Assembly: GCA_000320545.1 (NCBI GenBank)
Contig: ADNK01002966.1
Span: forward strand, 1-25,000
Direction: 5' to 3'
Length of the DNA stretch: 25,000 bases
Source: Bigelowiella natans CCMP2755
Taxonomy: Eukaryota > Cercozoa > Chlorarachniophyceae
The notes beneath the pieces are model-generated. The model did no database searches and was not told the DNA's origin. It saw only the letters and a list, made by a program, of their open reading frames with translations. This document shows, in pieces, positions 10,123 to 19,782 of the stretch (position 1 is the first letter of the stretch; the number at the start of each line of letters is the position of its first letter). A program made the position numbers and the translations under genes.

Positions 10123-10667
10123 TTTGAGACGATAGTTTTTCCAGGTTTTAATTGCACCTTCAAACAGAAGCAAAGGACAAACTCGGAGCCGCTCTCCAGG
10201 CAGATGAATTCCTCCATCGATGTGTCAATGCATGTACTGAAGCTCTTGCTTCGGCTACAAACACGATTCTCCGCAACTCCATGTTGAAGGCACTTACATG
10301 ACGTCTACACACGGGGGAAAGAAAAAGGAGATTGAGCTTCATGGAAGAATTCCCGGAAACAAGTGATTGTGAGACCTGGCTCTCACAACAAATGCATTGG
10401 ATCTCCTGCTGAACACCGCACATGGCGGGCCAAGATGTGTAGAAGGATTGCATGCAGCAACTGTCATTCCAACAGAAGAACAATATCTGAGATGGACCTT
10501 CACGACAAATTCAGTTCAAAGTTGCTCTCTCACCAGCACACCGTTGACGCTTTGAGTTCTTCAACGGGTGCGAATTCGATCTGCACTAGCTTGTCCTTTT
10601 TCACATCCGCAGTCTCTGTTTTTGCCTCAGGGGCTGTCAAGCCGGCTTCTCCCTCGTCCCCAGCCAT
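9873..10667 (-). CDS. Cysteine-rich protein, 187 residues, unknown function
   Basis: Four predicted exons, 10667-10542, 10486-10376, 10304-10158 and 10052-9873, joined by short phase-0 introns (55, 71 and 105 nt). The start is ATGGCTGGG at 10667. The first 40 residues are acidic and soluble (MAGDEGEAGLTAPEAK). The remaining 145 hold 20 cysteines, many paired: NDSCCM, CICCES, CKCLQH, LCFCLK, LCCDCRFGIPPGDE, and end ICGKALHPKDYKGGSMQ. Several segments are hydrophobic (ILFFCW, FVLCFCL). The cysteine pairs suggest metal binding or disulfides; an integral membrane protein of small Cys-rich type is possible. I do not recognise a named family. Every junction is in phase, which is the best support for the model. 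The last intron holds a (GT)n repeat. Confidence 0.75.
10087..10121. repeat. (GT)n microsatellite in intron 3 of the Cys-rich gene
   Basis: About 17 TG dinucleotides lie inside the predicted 105-nt intron 10157-10053, between the donor GTGCAA and the acceptor CATTTCAG. Confidence 0.9.
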
Positions 10668-11137
10668 TGTTCTATTCGAAATTGGTCAAAAGATGTAGAC
10701 ACCCTGCTCGGTGTGCACAATGCCTTTCATCCGAAAAAGTCATTTTTCCACCGACCGCAACCGTCGCATTCCAGGATCTGCAAGCACTTTAGAAGAACTG
10801 TTGATAGCATTGGTCTGCGCGTTTTCCACGCAGATTGTGCTGCACCGGGCTCCGTAACAGGCTCCATTTAGTGCACAAGGTCAGCCGACGAGATCCCGAA
10901 TCAGATGGCCAAACAAATATTCTGCGACATGATAGTTCTCCAGACGCACTTGCCTAAATAACGGGCATTTTCCCTCTATTAAGGGGAAAAAAAAAGAAAA
11001 TCTATAGCTTCAGTCACTCCTATGCGACAAGGAGGATGCGGGGAAACCTGAGAAAAAATCTACAGAAACGGGAAGCCTGGAAGCACAAATGTGATGAGAT
11101 GTAATGACACCTTTCCCTTCGAACTCACAATTGACAA
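10668..11137. other. Spacer between the Cys-rich gene and U1; promoter regions expected
   Basis: No gene was recognised. The stretch separates the divergently read Cys-rich gene (minus) and the U1 gene (plus), so it should hold both promoters. No TATA box or clear snRNA proximal element could be assigned. A poly-A run at about 10986-10994 and a CTGCGCGTTTTCCACGCAG palindromic patch near 10817-10836 are the only notable features. Confidence 0.5.
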
Positions 11138-11315
11138 TCACTTACCTGGCAGGCCAGTACTTCTTGGAAGTTTCGCGGGTGATCACTAAGGCCCGGCTGG
11201 TAGGAGCTAGTACCCCATTGCACGCCGGGGCTACAACCTCCTAGTGGAGTCGGCTACGCCGGCCTCACACTGCATAATTTTTGGTAGAGGGGCTGTGCGC
11301 TATGCGCCGGCCCCG
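11138..11315 (+). ncRNA. U1 spliceosomal snRNA
   Basis: The 5' end reads ACTTACCTGG (from 11140), the conserved sequence that pairs with 5' splice sites. GATCACTAAG (11181-11190) matches the stem-loop I loop bound by U1-70K, and ATTGCAC (11217-11223) the stem-loop II loop bound by U1A. An Sm site AATTTTTGG (11276-11284) follows CTGCAT and is followed by a strong 3' hairpin (about 11289-11314, GCGC/GCGC stem with TAT loop). The order and spacing match U1 and the length is about 178 nt, slightly longer than the human 164. Exact ends are estimated. The RNA acts in the nucleus in the U1 snRNP, defining the donors of introns like those in this window. Its position 128 bp upstream of the PARP gene start is close. 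Confidence 0.93.
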
Positions 11316-11443
11316 CACAATAGAATCAACACTTCACTCACGTAATCCAAAAGAAAAACGCAATAAACCCACGTTTTGCGCAGAAAACTCCAAACATCTC
11401 GAAATCCTTCGGACAACAATCTAAAACCGGGTAAATAAAACGG

Positions 11444-13425
11444 ATGTTCGTGCGTTCCCGTACTAAAAGAGAGGAATCTTCTAGTCGCGATGATAAAATG
11501 CCGGGTGTTTACGTAGAAAACGTGGGTGATTTTGCCCTTCCTAGGCAGATGCAAAACCCATCGCTCTTTCCGAACCCCATCGTCGGCTCTTCATCGCCCG
11601 TACGAAGCTCTTTGAAGAGGAAGTTGGATGCGGAGTTCGTTCTTAATGAAAAACCATGCTGGCCATTCCGATCCAAGGAAGAAGTATGCGTGCCTTGCGT
11701 CACCCCTTTCGAGGATCTCTGGGAAAACGATGAAACGCTATCATCGAGCTTCAACGACGAAAGAAAACGATGCGAGCGAAACCTGCAAGCCCTCAAAAAG
11801 GCAAAGGTTCGGGAAGACGAAAAATTCTACAAAGCTCGAAATGAAATACTTAAAAAAGAGTTAAAAGAGGCTGGGAAAAGGCAACGAGAGGCAGAAGAAA
11901 AAATGACAAAGATGATAGCTGAGATTTCCAAATGGAGCAAGACCATAGCAGCAAGAGATGTTAGAATAAAGAATTTAGAGGCAGAACTGTGTGAAGAGGG
12001 AAGATCAGCAGCAAGATATAAGAAGATGCACTTAAAACTCAAACTACAAAGCATCAAAAACCGTCAGATCAAAGTACAATTTGTTCACTTTTAGCACTTA
12101 TGTACGCATATTAACGAATTGATTTATTGCAGGGCAATGTGTGGAGCTTCATCGCGGGCATTGGTGAAAATACTTACCCTCCCAGCATCCAGAGTAGGTT
12201 GAACGCAAAATGGAGAGAGCTACTCGATCAAAAAACGGGCACCGTAATGATTAGTTTGGATAATGGGAAAAAATACTCCATTGATTTCTTAAGTATGACC
12301 CAAAAGAACAACAAAACTGGATGTCGCCGACGCATAAAGATGACAACGATTAAGAACTTATTCGATGGGAAGTGGACAAGGACGTGGGAATGCAACATCG
12401 GCAACTCCATGTTAGAATGGGTCGCATACTCGAGTGCCATTCAAAAGAAGCTACGCGCGGAATATGAGAAAACCTTCACTTTCTCTGCAGTCATGAACGA
12501 GCGGAAGTTCGAAGTGGACTTGAACGAAATGACACATAGATTTGAGGGTATGTCAGTGGATGTATACAAAGTGGTGTATTCCAAGTGTAAACTCGACTGT
12601 AGTCATCTCCCGGAAGCCACTGTCCCTTCTGTATCTGGCAAAGATGGTCTATCAAAACGACCAATTTCTACCCAATCATTGGGGGGACGTGTTTCGCGTT
12701 GTCTGACAAATTTGACCACTTATCTCTCAACGAGCAGTCGAAGGCGGGCAGCCTACGCAACTAAGTCAGAACCACTTATCTCTCAACGAGCAGTCGGGCA
12801 GCCTACACAGCCAAGTCTGAGCTTCTCGTCGAGAATACAAATGCCCTCAATTGCTTGCGAGCCTCTGGGGCAAAAAATGCGCACACTGACCTCATCAAGC
12901 TCTATCTCAGAGGATGGGAGTGAATATGGCTTCGTGTTCGGCCAGTTTTTCCTCAACTGCAGGAACTCTCTGAAGAAGAGAGTTAATATTACCAGGATTG
13001 ATGCTTTCGAAACCCCGAAATTGACATCGCAATATCTGATGATGAAGACTAAAATAGAGAAGGATCTAATGCATGAAGGATTGCTGAACGAGGAGATGTG
13101 GGTTTACCACGGAACGAAGCCCAATTTTATAAAGAGCATCATGTCTGATGGCTTCAAAATCGGGGGGCTGGACGTTACGAAGGCCAATGGGAACACCTAT
13201 GGCTTCGGCGTCTACACGTCAAAAACTCCCTCGGACCCAATTTATTACGCGTCGGTCGGGCGAGATCGAAATCAAAGGAAACAGGGGATGATCATCATGG
13301 CTCGATCGATATTGGGGAAAAGGGATGTGCATTCATGGAGCCCCCCCAAACACAAAGATTGGATGGTGTTTCGAAGGTCAGAGCAGGTGCTGCCCTGCTA
13401 CGTGGTTCACTACGAGTTTTCCTGA
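11444..13425 (+). CDS. Coiled-coil, WWE and PARP-type ADP-ribosyltransferase
   Basis: Two exons, 11444-12073 and 12133-13425, joined by a 59-nt phase-0 intron (GTACAA..TTGCAG), give 640 residues. Residues about 103-205 are charged and heptad-like (coiled coil). About 211-280 resemble a WWE domain (WSFIAGIGE, YSIDFLSMTQ, RRRIK) and about 285-360 a second, weaker one (EWVAYS, FEVDLNEMTHRFEG). A Ser-rich linker follows, then a PARP catalytic domain from about 480: WVYHGTKPN (His536), YGFGVYTSK (Tyr571) and KDWMVFRRSEQVLPCYVV. Known WWE-PARPs transfer ADP-ribose from NAD to proteins or nucleic acids, and WWE binds ADP-ribose chains. The third triad position is Asp619 by my alignment, not the Glu of poly-ADP-ribosylating members, so mono-transfer is more likely. 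An alternative start is MPGVYV at 11498. Confidence 0.87.
12716..12822 (+). repeat. Tandem ~55-bp duplication in the PARP gene linker
   Basis: CCACTTATCTCTCAACGAGC starts at 12716 and again at 12772. The two copies (12716-12771 and 12772-12822) match closely, apart from a 5-base gap and a few substitutions. The offset of 56 is not a multiple of three, so the two copies are translated in different frames (TTYLSTSSRRRAAYATK, then PLISQRAVGQPTQPSL). The duplication lies between the WWE and PARP domains. Confidence 0.85.
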
Positions 13426-14209
13426 GGAGAACGAAGACGCTTTCAAGCGTCATAACAGCTGTTTGTGATATTATTTTTAAAGACGACAGCCAATGCAATC
13501 AAACTAGTGCATGGCTGCCATAGCCATGTCCAGTGTTGCAGTCGTAATCTTTCATTACATTTGCTACTACACGCACATGTATGCATACATGCCCGGCTGG
13601 TGGCTATATAGTCTTGCATACATGTGCTTCATTTCCTGGAGAATTTGAAAGATATAAAGATGTCGACATTTTGATCGCATGATTACCTCTAGCTAGACCT
13701 GGTCACTTGTCAGTTTCTACTGTGGATGTGAGCAAATGCAATGTGTCAATTGACATTCTCGCATGCTGGGCTATATATGTGTACGCTAGCACGTACGTGT
13801 ACTTATAATTACGCTCGCACATCTAGCTAGAGCTCTTTGCATGCATGCTATGTGCACGTAGCATGCTGAACAAAACCATCTTGAGCATTTCCCACTAGAG
13901 TATGAATGCCATGCTACACATGTGCACTAATAGAAAGATTGTTGAGACTAAGTCTCTCAACGATTGCGTCACAAAAGCACTAGCACATCGGTAATCTATC
14001 TACGCCATCTAGCTATGTGCACTACAGACTACTGTGCGTTTTAGTCGTTGCGCGAACATGCGCTTAGAGACTATCTGAAATTTGCTTTCGATCAGTCGCT
14101 GTGTGATATGCACGTAACACTAGCACATATGAGCGAGCACCTACACATTACAATTTGAAACAAACATGGCACCCCCTCTGCAAGGCGCAAAAAATGCGCA
14201 TATGCGATG
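13426..14209. other. Non-coding stretch between PARP and sulfotransferase genes
   Basis: This is a convergent spacer: the PARP gene ends at 13425 (plus) and the sulfotransferase gene ends at 14210 (minus). No frame looks coding. Palindromic words (CTAG, GCATGC, TGCACA, ACGT) are strikingly frequent from 13560 to 14120. It should contain both 3' UTRs. No polyadenylation signal was assigned with confidence. Confidence 0.6.
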
Positions 14210-15700
14210 TCATTGGTCCTTCTTCTTCTTTGAATCTGGGGGCAGGACATCGCCCGTCCTTGCCTTTGTATCATTGCCGCTATGCTGGTCCCGCCTCCCC
14301 CCACTACAATCACCGCATACAAGCGCGATTAAGACCCCTAGAATGAGCAGGACGCAAACTACGAGCACAAAAGGAACAACAAAGACCGCGCCCATATGCG
14401 CCATGGCAAGCCCACGAATCGCTTTGTCCCCCTTTATGTCTGCAATCACATCGGTCTCTTCACCCTGTGAAGTACCAGAATAGCGCATAGTAAATAACGG
14501 TGATTGGTAAGCTCCAAAACAGGGGAAATTGACGTCAGAAGCTTCATACCTGTATCCAAAAGTCGAAAGAGTCTCCGCCAACGACCGGCTATAGAAAGGA
14601 CGTGATGGTCAGTGAGAAGAATGACTTGGTGAGAAGAGCTATGGGCGGCGCTTCTAAATTCGCACCAGATGCACATACAAAACATGGCCGCATCCATGCA
14701 CAACGAATTCGCAACTAGTACAAACAGTGATGGAGAAAGAACGCTGGGCTTAGATGGAAAAATTGTCAGAACCGCTGTCACATTTCTAGTCATATCCATT
14801 AATAATGTGTTACGATGCGGCAAATTTACAAGTATACTATTTGGAACATTGTATTGCCGCACATCTATCTTCTTGTCCTGGCCAGCCTCTTCCCCCTTTA
14901 AAAATGTCGCAAGGTTTGCATATCTAGACGCCGTCTTGAGATCTATGGTGAAGAGTTTATCCTTTGGAATAGTGTGCTCGACTGCCTCGTGCCATCTATC
15001 GTAAATGCCTTTAGCCAGCTCCCCATCCACGCATACGTCCTCGAAAGAGGCGAGCGGAGAGCCAGCAAACGCAGCGAATTTTTTCTGAACAACAGCATCC
15101 ATCAAAGGCAGGGCCTTGTCGACTCGTGTAAAGGGGAAAAAGGGAAATTTCCGTACGATTTCTTGATACCTAGGAACATAATAAAGGGAGAAGGCATTGC
15201 AACAACTCAGTATTACAAGCACAAGTACCAACCACAAGGCGGAGCTCAATTCGAATAAAGGTGGGAAAAAGGAGGCGGCTTTATTCCTTCCTCTTTCCAA
15301 CTAAATAGAGGCATTTGTGTAATTTTTTTTTTAAATCAAGCCCCCATCGATAGGGGCCACCAGAGCGCCACTTTCTCCAACAAAATCATCACGTTGAAAC
15401 AGGATTCGACAGAACGAAGGGGACTGCATGGCAGTCGTGCTCACCAAAGCCCGGAGCGCAGCTTGCAGGTGGAGGAGTTGAAACTCTCGAACCATTCACT
15501 TGCAGGCCGCTTGGTCACTATGAATTTCGCTTTGGGAAACAACCGTAGCATTTCTCTGGGGAACGATGAGATCGGAAAGCCAACGCCGGAGCGGAACTCT
15601 GATAACATGTCGCGAAGGCCGTCGCTGACGCTTTCGTCGCTTTCCTCTCCGTTAGCTGCCGAGAGCCACTTTTCGATGTGTCCCGATGTGCTGATACCTA

Positions 15701-15746
<46 letters not shown>

Positions 15747-16200
15747 GGGGGGGGGGAAAAAAATAAGCAATTCGGGGAAACCAGAGAGGGGGGGGGGTGG
15801 CGTCGCACTGCTCGTTTCGGGGTAGTTTTGTTTGCTCAAAGAGTGAAATGAAGCTCGGGTGGAAGTCTCTGAAGCTTCCACGCTTTCTTAAAATGCCCCT
15901 CCCAGGTGCCCCACCCTCGTTCCAGCCGCAGCTGCAATTGGCGATGATATCGTCACTGCCCCACTGACCAGATTCCTCCACCATCATCTCCTTAATGGTG
16001 TACACGGGTCCGTATCCCAAGTGCTCGAGCGCCTCCTTAAGCGAATCTGTCCCGGAGCGATCTGGCGAAAGCCCAACCACCTCCAAACCGTTGACCTTGG
16101 CGGCAAGGGGCAGGGTGAGGAGGAGCACGTAGATCATCATCGTGCGAGCAGAGCTCTCTGTGACTATGAAGACTTTGGTGTGGTTCCTCGAATTGTTCAT
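14210..16200 (-). CDS. Type I membrane-anchored sulfotransferase-like protein with KKXX tail
   Basis: Predicted exons 16200-15915, 15697-15445, 15169-14830, 14588-14550 and 14464-14210 keep phase (1, 2, 0, 0) and give 390 residues. A signal peptide can start at Met21 or Met22 (MMIYVLLLTLPLAAKVNG). The PAPS 5'-phosphosulfate loop is GLSPDRSGTDSLKEAL (about 43-58; family RTGTxSL). The 3'-phosphate motif is AKFIVTKRPASEWFESF (about 152-167; family VILTVRDPEKWYES). The rest follows the sulfotransferase_4 layout. Near the C-terminus is a membrane helix (about 331-356) and a hydrophilic tail ending KKKKDQ, so the last four residues KKDQ fit the KKXX ER-retrieval signal. Family members move sulfate from PAPS to an acceptor; the acceptor here is unknown. 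The end of exon 3 is uncertain (donor GTAAAT at 14829 chosen; GTGACA at about 14790 possible). Confidence 0.75.
15704..15756. repeat. (GA)n followed by a 21-base G run
   Basis: This lies in intron 1 of the sulfotransferase gene. On the gene's strand it is C21 followed by (CT)n, ending in CTTAG at the predicted acceptor (15698), so it is placed as the polypyrimidine tract. A second G run occurs at 15788-15797 in the same intron. Length errors are likely in runs like this. Confidence 0.85.
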
Positions 16201-17384
16201 TGGGAAAATATTTTTGGATCTTTTCTGTTATAATGTTCGCATCAAGTGAACGGAGACTGATTCTCCCGACGAGAATCGCGGCACGAACCCGTGGGAGCCA
16301 GAAATCGAGTGGCCGACAAAACATCTCATGTTTTTGGTCTGCGTCATGCTAAGTTGGTGAACATGAGTCTTGTTTTCGTTGGAACTTCCGAGGAAGAAAG
16401 ATGTCGAAATTGAAATGCAGTTCATCATCATTGTTCATTGTTCATTGAAATGCCAGAGCAGAAAGACACTCCGATGTGCGTCATTGACAAGTCCATGGCT
16501 GGGGAGAGCCAAACAGCTAGACAGCCAGCATTGCTAGATTGGTGTGCAGCGGGCATGAGTGCGCACAGATCAGATCGAATGGTCTGATCAACACGTGCGA
16601 TGCATGCGCATGTGACCACCAGTCTGGATGACACCCATCGATCTAGCTAGCCATCTGACATGCTGCGCTGCATGGTGCACTTCATCTCTGCAGTTCTGGG
16701 CTTGTGCAGTGTCGCACGCACAGCAGCAGCGCGCTTCAGGAGTCATTCTGGCGTGGCATTTGACGAAGCTTTCGGTGCATTTTGCAAAAAGACCATTTCT
16801 AGATCTCTAGATCTAGCTACATGGAGATGCGTTGTCAATGCCGAGTAATGGTAGTGTTTCAGGCCGTGCTGGCATGTGCACGCACTCTTGCGATGCGATG
16901 ACACCATGCTAGCTAGCATGTCAACCCATCTAGCTAGCTAGCTTGCAGAAACATGCATCGATGTGACACATTGCACCAACAAGATCAACACAGTGCACTA
17001 CATGTCGTGCACATGGCGACATGCTAGCATGTGTGATGACTGAACACTGTGCAAATGTGGATGCAAATGTGCACTAGTCCACAACAATAAGCCAAGCCCA
17101 TCTGCCCAATTGCTAACACCTAAAGCCATGCACAACAGCATGCACTTTGCGCTGCGCGTGCAGAGTCTGATGCTAATTAGAGAACAATTGCGTTTATTGA
17201 TAAGTAGATTTCTAGCTATCAATCACGACAACTGTGAAAATCCCAGAAAAGGCCTTCTATCAGGAGTGCTATTTAATATTGCTCTCGTCATGAAAAAGCC
17301 TTAGATCGCGTTGCATCAATAGGCAGGAATCACATCAGATTACATCCCTTGCTCTCGTCTACGACAAAATGGTCTTCATTACCC
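16201..17384. other. Non-coding stretch between sulfotransferase and PAS genes
   Basis: No coding frame was recognised. CTAG, GCATGC and TGCA words are dense (for example CTAGCTAGCTAGC near 16931-16942), and 16427-16447 repeats TTCATTG three times. The sulfotransferase promoter should lie at its left end. The frame at 16037-16324 (minus) overlaps exon 1 in another phase and is not supported. Confidence 0.55.
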
Positions 17385-19696
17385 TCAGCTATGGGAGCAG
17401 GCCGATACTACACATAAAGCAACATGAAGGAAGTCAATTACCAAGAAGCCTCCTCCACAAAATATGGAGGAAACAGTGCGACGACGCTAGTGAGTAGGAA
17501 ATAGAAACCCTTTAGACGCAGATGTGCCATGCAAACACACACAAACACACCGAAACACACCGATGTACATAAATATATATATATATATATATATATACAC
17601 ATGTAATATGTTATAGATAAACAAAAAAGACTCATTATTCCTGACCATGTTCCCATCCTCTCCTATGTAATCATCACAGCGGGGAGAAACTATAGATCTC
17701 GCCCAAGATGATATATCCTGAACCTGTAAGAAGAGGTCAGTAGTACACATCAGGAGCTGCTATCCTGGCGCTGGCATCCAAACTCGATTCGTTCCGAAAT
17801 TTTCCCAACTCGTAAAAAAAGAACCACCCCAGAAACACACAGCTGAGAGCGGCGTTCTCGCAGGGAAAAACCACACACACCAGCATTGTGGGGGAGACCT
17901 TCATTGCTACTTCCCAAAAAGTAATTTCATCTTTTCAATACTCCCCGCCTCCACCCTCCACCCACACACACACACACACACATACACACACACATCCACG
18001 CACTGCACACTACGCACTCACCGTGCCGAGGAGCTTCTCCGGGCGTTTCGTAACGCTATGAAACTGCACGCGGCACATCAGCCTACACCATTTCAGAGAC
18101 GAAGGGCTTGGACGAGAGGGTGTCGGAGCCGCCGTTTCGTCGGTAAGGCGGCGCATTCTTCCCCCACACGTCTCCGGCTGGGACTCCATAGCCCCACCAG
18201 CGCCATGCCGCTGCCTGCTGTTATGCGCGGGTGCGTGGGGAATAGACTTCGCCTTCTCTGAGCCTTTTTTCATCATCATCATCAGCATTGGCTTCCCTCG
18301 CTTTTCGCGCCCATTTCTAGCGTCCTCTCGCGACGAAGGTGCCTTCTGCCTCTCCCCACCTCCCAGCCTCGCAGCTGCTCTTCCACAGCTGTTTCGATCG
18401 GGACCGGTTTCACGCGCGCCATCATCACTTTGGCCGTTAAGGAAGCTGGCATGCTGTGGGGCGACCGTCGCAGCATCAGAAGAGGAGAGGGTTTTCATCT
18501 TCCATCCATCCATCGCCGACCTGATCTCGGTGCTGATTGGTTTGTGTGTTCTCCCCCGTGCTGCTGCTGAAAAGGCACCAAGTCTCGGTGCGTGTATTCA
18601 TTTGAGAAGGACCTCCAGCAGAGGCCCTTGTCATCTGGGGGGGGGGGGACGAAAAGCAGTCACCTCTCAATGCCGACTACGAGAAGGAAGAGGGGGAGGA
18701 AGAAGGATAAGATGAGCAAAGCAGGAACCTTTCTATCGGCAGGGTGAATCCTTTTCGTAAATTCCTCGAAAGATGACAAGGGCCTCTGCTGGAGGTCCTT
18801 CTCAAATGAATACACGCACCGAGACTTGGTGCCTTTTCAGCAGCAGCACGGGGGAGAACACACAAACCAATCAGCACCGAGATCAGGTCGGCGATGGATG
18901 GATGGAAGATGAAAACCCTCTCCTCTTCTCGAGGACAACGCATGTATATATATATATATATATATATATATGTTATATAAATATGTATACAGCCGTTGCT
19001 TGTCGCTGCTACTACTACCTCGATCTCTCAGCCAAGGGACTAACCCGAGGATTTTGCGAGATTTGCTGCTCCACCACAGCTCTCCAGAGCTGCAGTTGAA
19101 CGCCCACTCACCGACACGCAAGGACCTTCTCATCTGCAGGGTGAGGGGGGGAGGGGGCAGTGCACGTCAGCTATGTGCTGGGAAGAGGAAGAGGTAGCGG
19201 TGCCGTAAGCGAAAAGGCCAATTTGGATTGTGACTGTCCTGTCTGCTTTATTGCTATATGGGGACGAGCGAGCGTATTTCCCTAGCTATCAACGGAAGAA
19301 GCTCCTCCTACCTTGCGCCGCATAGACTCCCAGCGGCCTCGATCAATGAAGTGCGGGTGCGTGTGAGAGTAAAAATCAGGGGTAGGGTGAGGAGGACGCT
19401 GCTGTGCAGAAGGATTCGCAGCCGTGAGCGGGGGCGAGCTTCCGGCCCCGCTGTTGCTTGTTTTTGGCGTAATATCCGTCCCAGTCAAAGCCCGTGGTCC
19501 TGATGTTCGAAGACAAGAAATGGACAAAATCCGGGGCGGGGGGGGGGGGGGGGGAGAGGGGTATATGTTTACCAGTTAAGAGAAGGGCTGCTGTGTTTCT
19601 GCTCCTACTACGACAAAGGTTTCTATTGGCCATTCCCATCGTCATCATCATCATCATTATCATCATCATCATTATCATCATCATCATTATCATCAT
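17385..19696 (-). CDS. PAS-domain protein with a split, insertion-bearing PAS fold
   Basis: Predicted exons 19696-19573, 19499-19312, 19133-19019, 18832-18729, 18453-18022, 17723-17646 and 17486-17385 keep phase (1, 0, 1, 0, 0, 0) and give about 380 residues. The PAS_3-like core is assembled across exons: VGEWAFNCSSGELWWSSKSR with KILGL; SFEEFTKRIHPADRK (matching the HPDDR motif); WCRLMCRVQFHS; and LLGTVQDIS (matching the final GxxxDIT strand). Exon 5 inserts about 115 low-complexity residues within the PAS fold (MMMMKK, Ser/Arg-rich). PAS domains sense light, redox or ligands or mediate dimerisation. No kinase, bZIP or other output domain was found. The N-terminus runs into an ATG/ATC microsatellite, so the start is uncertain, as is the last exon. 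It could be one gene with the next model upstream. Confidence 0.62.
17573..17995. repeat. (TA)n and (CA)n microsatellites
   Basis: TA run at about 17573-17596 lies in the predicted last intron of the PAS gene, next to a CA-rich patch (17530-17560). A CA run at about 17962-17995 lies near the donor of the preceding intron (18021-17724). Confidence 0.85.
18478..18929. repeat. Perfect 159-bp inverted repeat, 134-nt spacer
   Basis: The arms are 18478-18636 and 18771-18929. The reverse complement of the first arm equals the second base for base over all 159 positions when read side by side. The right arm covers the 3' splice site and first 62 nt of the PAS-gene exon 18832-18729 together with part of the intron before it; the left arm is an inverted copy lying wholly in the following intron. 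The left arm ends at an 11-base G run. A TA microsatellite lies just outside the right arm (18943-18970). Confidence 0.97.
18943..18970. repeat. (TA)n microsatellite
   Basis: A TA run in the predicted intron 19018-18833 of the PAS gene, immediately outside the right arm of the 159-bp inverted repeat. Confidence 0.9.
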
Positions 19697-19734
19697 GGTG
19701 GACGTGTTCACACACACACTCACACACACACCCC

Positions 19735-19770
<36 letters not shown>
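19534..19770. repeat. G run, ATC/ATT triplets, CA and GA tracts at the PAS-gene 5' end
   Basis: In order on the plus strand: a G run (about 19537-19553), CAT/TAT triplets (about 19643-19696), a CA-rich tract (about 19710-19737) and a GA run (about 19740-19770). On the gene's strand these become a C-rich tract upstream of the acceptor at 19500, a run of in-frame ATG and ATA codons giving a Met/Ile-rich N-terminus, and a CT-rich leader. Confidence 0.85.
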
Positions 19771-19772
<2 letters not shown>

Positions 19773-19782
19773 ACACTGCCGT

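Noticed and set aside
11300-11554. 84-codon minus-strand frame
   Set aside because: It is antisense to the PARP-gene start and the U1 3' flank, with no domain-like features.
18058-18261. Plus-strand frames across 18058-18715
   Set aside because: They lie antisense to the PAS-gene exon or inside the inverted repeat. The minus strand gives PAS motifs and phase-consistent splicing.
18773-19099. 108-codon plus-strand frame, also present as the minus-strand frame 18476-18670
   Set aside because: The duplication is explained by the 159-bp inverted repeat. The sense exon is on the minus strand (HPADR motif).
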